From JANQNX01 sp965601665 (lineage in GTDB: Bacteria; Pseudomonadota; Gammaproteobacteria; Eutrophobiales; Eutrophobiaceae): DNA of 64,000 nt. How positions within the stretch are numbered: position 1 is the stretch's first letter; each line of letters begins with the position of its first letter. A model generated the notes under the pieces. It was not told the DNA's origin and made no database searches. It saw only the letters and a program-made list of their open reading frames with translations. Positions 9,156 through 18,354 of the stretch are shown here, one piece after another. A program made the position numbers and the translations under genes. The stretch is from assembly GCA_965601665.1 (NCBI GenBank), contig OZ271833.1, forward strand, positions 1,922,001-1,986,000. The letters are read 5' to 3'.

Positions 9156-10202
9156 ATGACAAAACGTAAAAACAAGAAACTTAGCTACGCGGATGCCGGC
9201 GTCAGCATTGAACATGGCAATGAGCTGGTAGAGCGGATAAAAAACACCACTGCTGCTACCAGTCGAGATGGCGTTTTAGGCAGTCTTGGCGGCTTTGGTG
9301 CCATGTTTGATATCGGCAGCCTCGGCTACAGGCACCCGGTCCTGGTATCCGGCACTGACGGTGTTGGCACCAAGATAAAACTGGCAATCGAACATGACAG
9401 GCACGACAGCATAGGCATCGACCTGGTAGCCATGTGTGTAAACGACCTTGTTGTTCAGGGTGCTGACCCTTTGTATTTTCTTGATTATTTTGCCAGTTCG
9501 ACACTGGATGTCGATGTGGCCGAACGAGTCATTCTGGGGGTTGCTGAAGGCTGTAAGCAGGCTGGCTGCAGCCTGATTGGCGGCGAAACTGCAGAAATGC
9601 CTGGTATGTATGCCCCGGGTGATTATGACCTCGCAGGATTCTGTGTCGGTGTGGTAGAAAAAGAAGACATTATTGATGGCAGCGAGGTCGGCGAGGGAGA
9701 CACCGTTATCGCGCTCGCTTCAAGCGGCTGCCACTCAAATGGCTACTCACTGGTAAGGGCAATTATCGACGAAACCATGCCAGATTTGGGTATGTCGCTG
9801 GATGGTAAATCACTACTTGATTGTTTACTCGAACCAACGCGTATTTACGTCAAAAATATACTGTCACTTTCCAGCCATGTTCAGATAAAGGCCATTGCAC
9901 ATATTACCGGTGGGGGACTGACTGAAAATATCCCCCGTGTCATTCCGGATGGTTTTGATACTACGATTAGACTTGATAGTTGGGCGCAGCCGCCACTGTT
10001 CGGATGGTTGCAGGACGGCGGCAACATTGATCGTGATGAAATGTTGAAAACATTTAACTGCGGCGTCGGCATGGTGGTATGTGTTGCCAATAGTGATGTA
10101 GCAAAAACCCTGCAAGCACTTGGTGAACTTGGCGAGGATGCATGGGCAATCGGTGAGATAGTACCCAACGATAACTTGCCAGCCTCGGTAATCTATATCT
10201 AG
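9156..10202 (+). CDS. purM: Phosphoribosylformylglycinamidine cyclo-ligase
   Basis: Fifth step of de novo purine synthesis: ATP-dependent ring closure of FGAM to AIR. The 348-residue product carries the PurM hallmarks: SYADAGVSIEHGNELV at the N-terminus, FGAMFDIGSLGYRHPVLVSG, GTDGVGTKIKLA, VNDLVVQGADPLYFLDY, GGETAEMPGMY and GGGLTENIPRV. The ATG at 9156 is chosen because upstream codons encode unrelated sequence. In most Gammaproteobacteria purN follows purM. Here the next gene is a methyltransferase on the opposite strand whose stop overlaps that of purM by 4 bases, so purN has moved elsewhere. Confidence 0.97.
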   Translation: MTKRKNKKLSYADAGVSIEHGNELVERIKNTTAATSRDGVLGSLGGFGAMFDIGSLGYRHPVLVSGTDGVGTKIKLAIEHDRHDSIGIDLVAMCVNDLVVQGADPLYFLDYFASSTLDVDVAERVILGVAEGCKQAGCSLIGGETAEMPGMYAPGDYDLAGFCVGVVEKEDIIDGSEVGEGDTVIALASSGCHSNGYSLVRAIIDETMPDLGMSLDGKSLLDCLLEPTRIYVKNILSLSSHVQIKAIAHITGGGLTENIPRVIPDGFDTTIRLDSWAQPPLFGWLQDGGNIDRDEMLKTFNCGVGMVVCVANSDVAKTLQALGELGEDAWAIGEIVPNDNLPASVIYI

Positions 10203-10933
10203 TTACCTTGCTGTTTCCTGGCAACAGCAATCAACGATAGGCCAAATGGCATATAGATTTTTCCTACCAATGCAGTTTCCAGTGCGAATATTTTTCGCAA
10301 TAGCGTATTCAGCCATGCCGGCGGCAACGCCATAACATCATCATTGGCAGTCAGTTTTTTTGCCATTCTATCCAGCAGCGCCAGTGGAAAAAGCAACGTA
10401 TTAAAATAAGTAGCAAACTCAATTTCAAAACCACTATCTGTTAATACATTAAGCAAATGTTGCCTTGTATATCTTCTCTTATGATGATGTAACTCGTCAT
10501 GTCGGCTCCATAAAAAAGGAAACGCAGGCACGGTTAACAACAATAAACCTCCATCCACCAGCTGCATTCGTAGTTTCATCAGGCTTTCCCTGTCTGCATC
10601 TATGTGCTCCAGCACGTCAAGCATCACCAGCAGATCATAATTACCGGTTACCTGGTGCGGGAGCGTTGCAGGCAGGTCGCATGCATAAACCGGGCAAACG
10701 CCCCTGTCCTGCGCACGTTTTAATGCTGTAGCATCTTTTTCCATTGCAGCTACCTGTCCATGTTGGGAAAGCATGGCAAGGTTATCGCCGTTACCGCAAC
10801 CGGCATCAAGAATGTTCAGTCTTTTTCCGTGTGCAAGTCGCGATATGACTGTGGCTATAATCTTTCTGCGTGCAAGAAACCACCAGTGCCGGTTTTCCAA
10901 TTCCTGCATTTCTTCATAAACCCGTGGCTCCAT
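10199..10933 (-). CDS. Class I SAM-dependent methyltransferase (UbiE/Methyltransf_11-like)
   Basis: A 244-residue methyltransferase. Motif I is ILDAGCGNGDNLAML at about 40-54, the strand-4 motif is LLVMLDVLEHIDADRESL, and the post-motif is GGLLLLTVPAFPFLWSRHDELHHHKRRYT. That HDELHHHKRRY block is common in polysaccharide- and lipid-linked methyltransferases found near glycosyltransferases. A hydrophobic stretch near residues 170-180 and another at the C-terminus suggest membrane association. It lies 6 bases downstream of trmJ, so the two may share a transcript. The substrate is unknown. The nearest biosynthetic genes are the polysaccharide genes starting at 12.5 kb, so a glycan or lipid carrier is a reasonable but unproven guess. 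Confidence 0.82.
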   Translation of the reverse strand: MEPRVYEEMQELENRHWWFLARRKIIATVISRLAHGKRLNILDAGCGNGDNLAMLSQHGQVAAMEKDATALKRAQDRGVCPVYACDLPATLPHQVTGNYDLLVMLDVLEHIDADRESLMKLRMQLVDGGLLLLTVPAFPFLWSRHDELHHHKRRYTRQHLLNVLTDSGFEIEFATYFNTLLFPLALLDRMAKKLTANDDVMALPPAWLNTLLRKIFALETALVGKIYMPFGLSLIAVARKQQGN

Positions 10934-10939
10934 GCCTGG

Positions 10940-11668
10940 CTACCTGATTTTGGACTGGATGTTTGAAAGAAAACCGCGCAGGATTCGCCATTCACTTTTT
11001 TCCAGGTGCGAGCGGTTAAATAAACGACGCATACGGTGCATTAACTTGCGCGGGTTGTCTGGATCCATATATTCAAGGTCAAGCATGCATTGCTCAAGGT
11101 GTTCATAAAACATTTCCAGTTCCTGTTGCGTGGCATATACCTCTGTCGCGCTGTTATCCGTTTCCTGAGATTGTTCAATACCGGCTATCAATAATTCATA
11201 ACAGACAAGCTGCACTGCTGCAGCCAGGTTTAGTGATGAATAGTCCGGGTTGGCTGGTATTTGCAGCATCAGGTTACTGAGTTCCATCTCTTCGTTACCT
11301 AACCCGGAGCTCTCCCTGCCAAAGACTATCGCCGTAGTAGCCGGCTTAATGGCAACCACTTTTTCAGCACACTGCCTTGGCGTTACGACAGGCCATGACA
11401 AACTTCGGCGCCGAGCGGTCGTGGCGACCACGAGTTCACAGTCCTTAAGTGCAGTTTTCAGATCGTCACACACCACGGCCGCTGCCAGTACATCGTCAGC
11501 CCCGGTAGCACGGGCTGTTGCTTCTGCAGAAGGATATATCTTGGGACTGACCAGGTAGAGTTTGTCCTGCCCCATGGTTTTCATTGCCCTTGCAGTTGCG
11601 CCAATATTTCCAGGGTGCGTCGTGCCAACCAGGACGATTCGAACATTATTCAGTGATGTTATACCCAT
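10940..11668 (-). CDS. trmJ: tRNA (cytidine/uridine-2'-O-)-methyltransferase TrmJ
   Basis: SpoU-family enzyme that 2'-O-methylates residue 32 in the anticodon loop of several tRNAs. The 242-residue length fits. The N-terminal motif NVRIVLVGTTHPGNIGATAR contains the conserved Asn and Arg of SPOUT enzymes. The SAM-binding knot is built from IVFGRESSGLGNEEM and the C-terminal LNLAAAVQLVCYEL segment, motifs 2 and 3 of the SpoU family. The C-terminal extension of about 80 residues is what distinguishes TrmJ from TrmL. It is divergent from suhB, an arrangement conserved in Gammaproteobacteria. Confidence 0.93.
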   Translation of the reverse strand: MGITSLNNVRIVLVGTTHPGNIGATARAMKTMGQDKLYLVSPKIYPSAEATARATGADDVLAAAVVCDDLKTALKDCELVVATTARRRSLSWPVVTPRQCAEKVVAIKPATTAIVFGRESSGLGNEEMELSNLMLQIPANPDYSSLNLAAAVQLVCYELLIAGIEQSQETDNSATEVYATQQELEMFYEHLEQCMLDLEYMDPDNPRKLMHRMRRLFNRSHLEKSEWRILRGFLSNIQSKIR

Positions 11669-11735
11669 TTAATGACTTCACTCGATATTTCAGTCAACGT
11701 AGAATACTTGTTTAATTACAAGGAAAGAAATCCAT

Positions 11736-12515
11736 ATGCATCCCATGTTGAATATTGCAGTCCGTGCGGCACGCGCCGCTGGTGACCTGATCGTCCGTGA
11801 AATAGACCGTATTCATGATATTACGTTTGATCAAAAATCTGAAAACGACTTTGTCACGGAAGTTGATAAGGGGGCTGAAGGGATCATTATCGAGACGATT
11901 GGCAAATCCTATCCTGAGCACGCATTCCTGGCAGAGGAATCAGGGCAGACTGGAGATAGTGAATTCGTCTGGATTATCGATCCACTCGATGGAACCACGA
12001 ATTTCATGCATAGCTTCCCGCATTACGCGATTTCAATTGCACTACAGCACAAGGGCAGGCTGGACCAGGCCGTGATATATGACCCTCTACGCCAGGAATT
12101 ATTTACCGCCTCTCGTGGCAAGGGGGCGCAATTGAATAACCGTAAGATACGGGTTAGCAGCAGACAACAGTTACAGGGATCGTTACTTGGAACCGGTTTC
12201 CCGTTTCGTCATGGGGAGGATATTGATATTTTCCTGGATAGTTTCCGACGACTGTATCCACTGGTCGCCGGTATTCGCCGGGCGGGTTCGGCAGCGCTTG
12301 ACCTTGCCTATGTCGCCTGTGGCAGGCTGGACGGCTTCTGGGAATACAACCTCAATTCATGGGATATTGCAGCGGGCGCATTGCTGGTACAGGAAGCAGG
12401 CGGCATTAATGGTGAGTTGAATGGCGGCGTTGACTTTTTAAATAGCGGTAACATTATTTCTGCAAACCCGCGCATGCTAAAGGCAATGCTGCGGGAAATT
12501 AATCGAAATACCTGA
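11736..12515 (+). CDS. suhB: Inositol-1-monophosphatase SuhB
   Basis: Mg-dependent phosphatase of the IMPase family that also acts with the Nus factors in rRNA antitermination in E. coli. The 259-residue protein shows the metal-binding motifs in order: AEESG near residue 67, IDPLDGTTNF near 81-90, and NSWDIAAGALL near 207-217. Catalytic Glu and Asp residues are all present. A purine-rich ribosome-binding site (AAGGAAAG) lies upstream of the ATG. It is divergent from trmJ over 67 bases, which must hold both promoters, and is followed 22 bases later by the UDP-glucuronate decarboxylase gene. Confidence 0.94.
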   Translation: MHPMLNIAVRAARAAGDLIVREIDRIHDITFDQKSENDFVTEVDKGAEGIIIETIGKSYPEHAFLAEESGQTGDSEFVWIIDPLDGTTNFMHSFPHYAISIALQHKGRLDQAVIYDPLRQELFTASRGKGAQLNNRKIRVSSRQQLQGSLLGTGFPFRHGEDIDIFLDSFRRLYPLVAGIRRAGSAALDLAYVACGRLDGFWEYNLNSWDIAAGALLVQEAGGINGELNGGVDFLNSGNIISANPRMLKAMLREINRNT

Positions 12516-12537
12516 ATAGTGAGCACGGGATAGACAT

Positions 12538-13482
12538 ATGAAACAACGGGTACTGGTTACGGGTGGTGCAGGATTTCTTGGCTCACACCTTTGTAAACGA
12601 TTACTGGATGAAGGCAACGAGGTCTTATGCCTGGATAACTTTTATACAGGGTCCAGGGAAAACATCCTTGCACTCATGAACGATCCCTATTTTGAAATCG
12701 TCCGGCATGACATCACCTTTCCTATCTATCTTGAAGTTGACCAGATTTACAACCTGGCCTGCCCTGCCAGTCCCATTTACTATCAGCGCTACCCGATACA
12801 AACGAACAAGACCAGTGTCTCGGGCGCCATCAATGTGCTCGGACTGGCAAAACGCCTGAAAATTCCTGTGCTGCAGGCATCTACCAGCGAGATTTACGGT
12901 GATCCTGCTGTGCACCCGCAAACCGAGGATTACTGGGGTAATGTTAACTGCACCGGGATACGTTCCTGCTATGATGAAGGTAAACGTTGCGCTGAAACAT
13001 TGTTCTTTGATTATCATCGTGAGCTGGGGCTGGATATACGGGTGGCACGTATTTTCAATACCTATGGTCCGCATATGGCGATCAATGATGGCCGCGTAGT
13101 AAGTAACTTTATCGTGCAGGCATTAACCGGTGAAGACATCACCATCTATGGTGAAGGAGAACAAACACGTTCATTGTGCTATGTCGATGATCTTATCGAA
13201 GGCCTGGTAAGGCTGATGAATACGCCAGATGTGCACCAACCTGTTAACCTTGGCAACCCGCAGGAGCGCTCTATTAAAGAACTTGCAGAACAGATACTTC
13301 AGTTTACGGGGAGCAAGTCCAGTTTGGTTTTTAAGCCTCTACCAGAAGATGATCCCATGCAACGCTGTCCCGATATTTCCCGGGCCTCAAAGCTACTCGG
13401 CTGGAAACCCGAGGTAGATTTCGTCGATGGTATAAACCGTACGATCCAGTACTTCCAATCAAAAGTAGGCAATAACGGCTAA
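12538..13482 (+). CDS. UDP-glucuronate decarboxylase (UDP-xylose synthase)
   Basis: Extended short-chain dehydrogenase that oxidises and decarboxylates UDP-glucuronic acid to UDP-xylose. The 314-residue protein has the NAD-binding GGAGFLG at 9-15, the Ser/Thr of STSEIYGDP near 115-123, and the YxxxK pair at Y145/K149 inside CYDEGKR. The phrases ARIFNTYGPHM and PQTEDYWGNVN are typical of UXS rather than of GalE or RmlB. It supplies a nucleotide pentose for the glycans made by the neighbouring glycosyltransferases. No UDP-glucose dehydrogenase, which would make its substrate, is in the window. It is 22 bases downstream of suhB and 22 upstream of a GT-C gene, so it may belong to both transcripts. 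Confidence 0.92.
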   Translation: MKQRVLVTGGAGFLGSHLCKRLLDEGNEVLCLDNFYTGSRENILALMNDPYFEIVRHDITFPIYLEVDQIYNLACPASPIYYQRYPIQTNKTSVSGAINVLGLAKRLKIPVLQASTSEIYGDPAVHPQTEDYWGNVNCTGIRSCYDEGKRCAETLFFDYHRELGLDIRVARIFNTYGPHMAINDGRVVSNFIVQALTGEDITIYGEGEQTRSLCYVDDLIEGLVRLMNTPDVHQPVNLGNPQERSIKELAEQILQFTGSKSSLVFKPLPEDDPMQRCPDISRASKLLGWKPEVDFVDGINRTIQYFQSKVGNNG

Positions 13483-13504
13483 CCTGTTTATCAGGCCCCA
13501 AAGC

Positions 13505-15091
13505 ATGAATAACAAACGCAGCAACACTGCCTTCACCGACAGTGTGTTCATGCTGTCGTTTATCACATTGTTGCTGCTCTATGCATGGGCACTAATCCAG
13601 TTTGTATCGCACGATAGCCTGTCATCGATCGCAACAGACAGCGCAAATTACATGGTAATGGCACGCTATCTGTCACCATGGCATGACACCAGTGCAGCAA
13701 TAACCCACGCCTGGCCGAACCAGGACTACCCGGTTTTTTTTCCACTCGTCCTTGCCTTATCAGGTAGTGCTTACGATTTTTTCATGGCCCATGCTTTAAC
13801 TGCAGTTTTTTTCGTGCTGGCATTACCCTGCATTTACCTTATTGCCAGGCAACATGGCCTAAAACGTTTCCATGCAATCCTGTTAACGATTATTGTCGCT
13901 ATCAGCCCTGCGACATGGATAAACTCGCTCGGCATACTGAGCGAAAACCTTTACCTGCTGATTAGCGTGGTTACCCTTCTCTACTATCAACATATCGATC
14001 GAACTCGTGCCGGGCCGCTGGTTCTACTCGGTATTCTTATAGGTCTAATGGTAATAACCAGAACAGTGGGTATCAGCATGCTTGCCGCCTATGTGACGGT
14101 CTGCGGCATTGACTGCATAAAACAACGCAAGCTACAGCTACTAACTGTAATCCCTGTAGTTGTTGCTATAGGTATGATAGTCATAGCAAGGATACTTCAT
14201 GATGCCTCTCTTCCCGCTCAATACATAGATCAGTTTACCAGCGTATTAAGCAGTACTGAGATTGACGCATATCGGAATTACAACTTGCTGGAACAAATTG
14301 TCGCAATAACAGACGCATGGTTTTCCGGCTGGCTCTACTACTGGAATAGTAACCTGTTAGTACCGTATCTTGTATTCGCGGTACTCGGCATACTCGCGCT
14401 CATTGGAATTGCCCAGCGCAGTCTGGCCTTTAAACTCGATGCATATTACTTGCTAATATACCTGTTGATCATTCTGGCATGGCCGCATCCAGGACAGGCA
14501 TTCCGATTTATCTACCCGGTACTGTTCCTGTTGCTTATCCACGCCAGCCATGCAGTCATGCATATTAACTGGAAAGTAGGTGGCTCACGTCAGCAGCAAT
14601 TACATGGTCTGCTACTGGTACTGGCATTGGTTGGCATAATGCCAGCACAGTTTTATACCTGGAATCGGCATTCGGAAGGGAAAAAGTATGGCTACCAGTA
14701 TTACAAGGAGTTTTACCAATTACATGATCGTAATGAGGCACTTGAGAATGCCGAAATACAAACCGTCATTTATCAGGACCTGCAGAAGCTTGAAAATACA
14801 ACACAGCAAGGTGACAGGATCATGTATTTTATTCCCGCTTATATCGCGCTATTCGCAGACAGGACGGGTATAGATATAAAATTTACATCAGGTGCAGATA
14901 ACCAGGTACTGCTCGACAGGAGTGTTAGCGCAGACTATGTCTATCTTACCAGCCTGCACCCCAGAAAAACCGGGCGCGAGACCAATGGCTTGTATATCTA
15001 CACTTACTTCAGGGACTGGACTGACTTACTAAACGTCAGCTATACAGAAAAAAACAGGCAGGCTGTTTCATACTTGCTACGGGTCCAGTAA
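13505..15091 (+). CDS. GT-C-type integral membrane glycosyltransferase (putative)
   Basis: A 528-residue polytopic protein with about 10 hydrophobic helices and a hydrophilic C-terminal domain of about 130 residues. After the first helix comes SIATDSANYMVMARYLSPW, an acidic motif in the first external loop like that of lipid-sugar-dependent GT-C enzymes (ArnT/PMT fold). The next loop has the pattern YPVFFPLVLALSG. This layout is shared with the gene at 37023-38612 (SDDAVFLLMADIYSPW, then FPPLYPLLLALLG), so the two are paralogues. The likely reaction is transfer of a sugar from polyprenyl phosphate to a glycan or protein on the periplasmic side. The substrate is unknown. The stop overlaps the convergent GT4 gene by 15 bases. 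Confidence 0.72.
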   Translation: MNNKRSNTAFTDSVFMLSFITLLLLYAWALIQFVSHDSLSSIATDSANYMVMARYLSPWHDTSAAITHAWPNQDYPVFFPLVLALSGSAYDFFMAHALTAVFFVLALPCIYLIARQHGLKRFHAILLTIIVAISPATWINSLGILSENLYLLISVVTLLYYQHIDRTRAGPLVLLGILIGLMVITRTVGISMLAAYVTVCGIDCIKQRKLQLLTVIPVVVAIGMIVIARILHDASLPAQYIDQFTSVLSSTEIDAYRNYNLLEQIVAITDAWFSGWLYYWNSNLLVPYLVFAVLGILALIGIAQRSLAFKLDAYYLLIYLLIILAWPHPGQAFRFIYPVLFLLLIHASHAVMHINWKVGGSRQQQLHGLLLVLALVGIMPAQFYTWNRHSEGKKYGYQYYKEFYQLHDRNEALENAEIQTVIYQDLQKLENTTQQGDRIMYFIPAYIALFADRTGIDIKFTSGADNQVLLDRSVSADYVYLTSLHPRKTGRETNGLYIYTYFRDWTDLLNVSYTEKNRQAVSYLLRVQ

Positions 15092-16144
15092 CAGTGCCTG
15101 CAACTGCAGGGCGTTTTCACGCCATGATGGCAATGGTGGGTATTGCTGCTCTGACTTTTGCAAGGCAAGCTGAATGCCATTGGCCATGTCCTGCGCATTA
15201 CCAGGTTCAACCAGCATTTCTGGAAACGCTTCCAGCATCACCTGCGTCGATGCGGTACGCGTGACGACCATCGGCAAACCACAGGCCATACCTTCACAAA
15301 TCTTGACCGGGTAACTGTAGTTACCGAAACGGTCGTTCTTGTTTGGCACAACCAGGGTATCAAGACTGTTTACGAGGTAGGGTATATCGCTATCGGGAAG
15401 ATAACCAAGGTGGTTGAAAAAAACCGGCAAGGTAGTTTTTTTATCCACGCGACCGCTGGTCACAAAGGTAATACTGGAGTCCTGCTCATGTACTAGCCTG
15501 GCGGCCCGGAAAAAAGTATCAATGCCGCGGCTTTGATAAAGGGAACCGTGACAACCTACCAGCTTTTGTTCCTGTTTAAGACCCAACTTCTGGCGGCATT
15601 CTGTTTTTGACAGGTTTAGCAGGATCTCTTTATCCGCACACATCGGAATGACCCTGATATTGTCAGGATTACAATGCTGGCCAAGCAGCGTTGCTAAACT
15701 GGGGCCTGCACAGGTAACAACATCCGCACGGTTCAGTGCGTTTCGCCACCACCAGTGCAATGGCAATGCGCCTGGTAAATAGGCTTCAAAATTATCATAG
15801 GCGTCGATCAAGGCCCTGGCGTTGCTGGTCTGGGCCAGTTTCTGTGCCATGATACCTAACCAGGTATCTGAAAATCCGATTATCCAGTCCGGTCTGAACT
15901 GCTGCGCACACTGCCTTGCCCTGAGCCAGGCCGGCAGGATTAATGGCGGAATAATCACTGACTCCATTACCATGCCAGCCTTTGTTAAACGCTCGTCTTC
16001 GCCTTTAATGTAACTAAAGTAAAGGCCATGCACTTCGTGGCCCAGCTCTGCGAGTTCCTTTGCCAGATTATAAAAACGACCATAAGGACGTGATAAAAGA
16101 TCCCGCCCCATTGGACGGCGTTTACAAAGGATCAGTATCTTCAA
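15077..16144 (-). CDS. Glycosyltransferase family 4 (last gene of the polysaccharide operon)
   Basis: A 355-residue GT-B-fold glycosyltransferase. The N-terminal half has the acceptor-domain glycine-rich start (MKILILCKRRPMGRD). The C-terminal half carries the nucleotide-sugar-binding motif KICEGMACGLPMVVTRT with the conserved E-x7-E type spacing, and LVGCHGSLYQSRGIDTFFRAA as the hinge. Retaining transfer from a nucleotide sugar in the cytoplasm is expected; donor and acceptor are unknown. It follows the GT2 gene by 1 base and is the 3' end of the long minus-strand operon. It overlaps the convergent GT-C gene, and no hairpin terminator is visible. Confidence 0.88.
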   Translation of the reverse strand: MKILILCKRRPMGRDLLSRPYGRFYNLAKELAELGHEVHGLYFSYIKGEDERLTKAGMVMESVIIPPLILPAWLRARQCAQQFRPDWIIGFSDTWLGIMAQKLAQTSNARALIDAYDNFEAYLPGALPLHWWWRNALNRADVVTCAGPSLATLLGQHCNPDNIRVIPMCADKEILLNLSKTECRQKLGLKQEQKLVGCHGSLYQSRGIDTFFRAARLVHEQDSSITFVTSGRVDKKTTLPVFFNHLGYLPDSDIPYLVNSLDTLVVPNKNDRFGNYSYPVKICEGMACGLPMVVTRTASTQVMLEAFPEMLVEPGNAQDMANGIQLALQKSEQQYPPLPSWRENALQLQALLLDP

Positions 16145-16145
16145 A

Positions 16146-16955
16146 CTACTGCAATGCCTTGATAGGCTTATTGCCGAAGAATTTTCGGTTGGCAGCGATA
16201 AGCAGGTAACGCAGGTAGCGATAGGGAATGTAAAGCAACCAGTAGAAAAAATAGATGACTTTCATTGTGTTATTTGGACAGTTCTTTTGATGCACGAGTT
16301 TTTCTTCGTCATAACGCTGTTTGAATCCAGGCCAGTCACGGCGTGAACTGATACCAACCTGTCGCATGACGGCAATAACCTCGTCATGTGTCCTAGCTGC
16401 GGCTCCACTTCGGTAGGCACGCAGCAATAAATCATAATCAAAGTTGATTGCCAGTGACGTATCAAAGCCCTGCAGCGAGTTGAATAAATTTCTGGGAACG
16501 AGCTGTCCCTGGTGACAGGAACCCATCTTAAAATTCGTCAACACCCCTAGACCGTGGTTTAAAGATAGTATTTCGCGACCATCATCATATTGAAACCTGA
16601 CCCTGAAGATGTGTATCTCATCAACATGACCATTCAGCGCAGCAACCGCATTGCTTATAGAATCCTTGCTGGCAAGAAAATCATCAGAATTAAGGAACAA
16701 TATATAATCACCGGTTGCCGCGTTGACACCCTTGTTCATTGCTTCAGCGATACCGCTGTCTTCCTCTGAACAGAAATAGTCAATCTGGCTGTCGTATTTC
16801 TCAACGATGTTGACCGTGTTATCGGTTGATGCACCGTCGACCACGATGTACTCAATTTGCGGGTAATCCTGCGATAGCACGCTGGTAATTGCCGATTCAA
16901 TATATTTCTCGGAATTCCACGCGACGGTAATAATACTGATTACGGGACCAGACAT
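16146..16955 (-). CDS. Glycosyltransferase family 2
   Basis: A 269-residue inverting GT-A enzyme. The N-terminal nucleotide-binding strand and loop are SIITVAWNSEKYIESAITSV, followed by EYIVVDGASTDNTV. The metal/UDP-binding acidic motif is FLNSDDF at about residue 90. Family members like this usually transfer hexoses or hexosamines during O-antigen or capsule assembly. The C-terminal end has a short hydrophobic segment and basic residues (YFFYWLLYIPYRYLRYLL) that could hold it at the membrane. It is separated from its neighbours by 1 and 7 bases, clearly within the operon. Confidence 0.9.
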   Translation of the reverse strand: MSGPVISIITVAWNSEKYIESAITSVLSQDYPQIEYIVVDGASTDNTVNIVEKYDSQIDYFCSEEDSGIAEAMNKGVNAATGDYILFLNSDDFLASKDSISNAVAALNGHVDEIHIFRVRFQYDDGREILSLNHGLGVLTNFKMGSCHQGQLVPRNLFNSLQGFDTSLAINFDYDLLLRAYRSGAAARTHDEVIAVMRQVGISSRRDWPGFKQRYDEEKLVHQKNCPNNTMKVIYFFYWLLYIPYRYLRYLLIAANRKFFGNKPIKALQ

Positions 16956-16962
16956 AAGACTA

Positions 16963-18354
16963 TTAATTTAGCGTTTTTGCGTATGATTGTTGCGCCAGTA
17001 TTTCCTGGTACCACTCAATATACCGCTGCAGCATGACTTTATGACTGAATCGCAACGCGGCAACAGTGGCTGCATTGTCACCGAGTTGGCGCGCCAGTTG
17101 CCGGTCATTCATTAACTGGTTTACTGCCAGATACATCTGCTCACTGTCCTGCTGGTTTACAAGTATGCCGGTCGCGTCCTGCTTGTCATGACCAGTCTGG
17201 TTTCCATACCCTGCCAGGCTGCGGACCTGTTCTGGGATACCGCCCGTCTTCGTCGCGACAACGGGAAGACCACAGGCCATGGCCTCGGTAACGGTCAGGC
17301 CCCAGATTTCAGTGAATGCCGCGTGCAGGTAAATGTCAGCTGATTGATAGTAGCAACCAAGTCGTTGTTGATCGCTGATGAATGGCAGTGTTCTAACCTG
17401 CAGGTTGTCGTACCTTTCAGCACCCAGGTCTTCGCCGATAGCCAACAGCACTATATCCCTGCTCCTGTTGGCAGCTGCAAGCTTACGCATAGCTTCATAG
17501 ACAGTATTGTAGTCTTTTGCTTTGCTGGTTCTAAAATGATTGGCAACAAACAGGCCGATAAACGCCTGCTCGTCTATGCCAAGCTGTTGCCTGACACTAG
17601 CGGTGATAGCTGGCTTAAATACATCTGTGTCTATACCGTTATTGATTACCCTGCAATCTATAATCGATTGAGACAGTATTGAGTCCTTTGCCCGATCCAG
17701 TAACCACTGCGATGGCGTTGTCAGGAAAAAACGGCTTCGCTGGTAAAGTTCTTGTTTCCGCTTCCGGTTTTGTCGCGTATTGTCTATTCTGATTGCCGGA
17801 TAGGAAGTTAAATCCGGACACTCACCACACGAATCTTGCCAGCGAGAACAACCCGCCGAATAACCACAATGACCGGTATACATCCATTCGTCATGCAGGG
17901 TTATGATAACAGGGCGTGTCGCACATAATTGCGGCAGCAAACGCAGATCAAAATAGCCGCCATGCAGGTTATGCAAATGCAGAATCTGCGGGGGTCTGGC
18001 CGAGGGTGTTAGCAGGCGGCCTGTTTTCCTGAACCCAAACTCTTCCTGTCCATGCCACCACCTATAAAACGCATCGGGCCTGGCAAGGGCGCGTAACAGT
18101 TTGCTACCGTAATGGGTAAACGGACTCTTTTGCCTGACTTCGAGTATACTGGCCTGGTTGATCCAGCATTGTGTCCAGAAATTATTATCGGTATCGGGAT
18201 TGAGTTCCTCGATAGATAGTGCGTCTGTATTTTTTTTACCGACATATAACACAGCGTCATGGCCCTGTTTACATAGTCCATTGTGAATTTCAAACGCGAC
18301 TCGCTCGGCACCACCGAGCTTATCCTGGTAATTTACCTGTGCGATCTGCATCAA
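16963..18354 (-). CDS. Glycosyltransferase family 4
   Basis: A 463-residue GT-B-fold protein, longer than usual because of an insertion between the two domains. The N-terminus has YQDKLGGAERVAFEIHNGL, a typical GT4 acceptor-domain start, and the motif LHLHNLHGGYFDLRLL. The C-terminal donor domain ends with EAMACGLPVVATKTGGIPE. Residues 150-215 contain several cysteines (HCGYSAGCSRWQDSCGEC), a small Cys cluster seen in a subgroup of capsule GT4 enzymes that could bind zinc. Substrate unknown. The stop is 7 bases before the GT2 start, and the start overlaps the upstream gene by 4 bases. Confidence 0.88.
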   Translation of the reverse strand: MMQIAQVNYQDKLGGAERVAFEIHNGLCKQGHDAVLYVGKKNTDALSIEELNPDTDNNFWTQCWINQASILEVRQKSPFTHYGSKLLRALARPDAFYRWWHGQEEFGFRKTGRLLTPSARPPQILHLHNLHGGYFDLRLLPQLCATRPVIITLHDEWMYTGHCGYSAGCSRWQDSCGECPDLTSYPAIRIDNTRQNRKRKQELYQRSRFFLTTPSQWLLDRAKDSILSQSIIDCRVINNGIDTDVFKPAITASVRQQLGIDEQAFIGLFVANHFRTSKAKDYNTVYEAMRKLAAANRSRDIVLLAIGEDLGAERYDNLQVRTLPFISDQQRLGCYYQSADIYLHAAFTEIWGLTVTEAMACGLPVVATKTGGIPEQVRSLAGYGNQTGHDKQDATGILVNQQDSEQMYLAVNQLMNDRQLARQLGDNAATVAALRFSHKVMLQRYIEWYQEILAQQSYAKTLN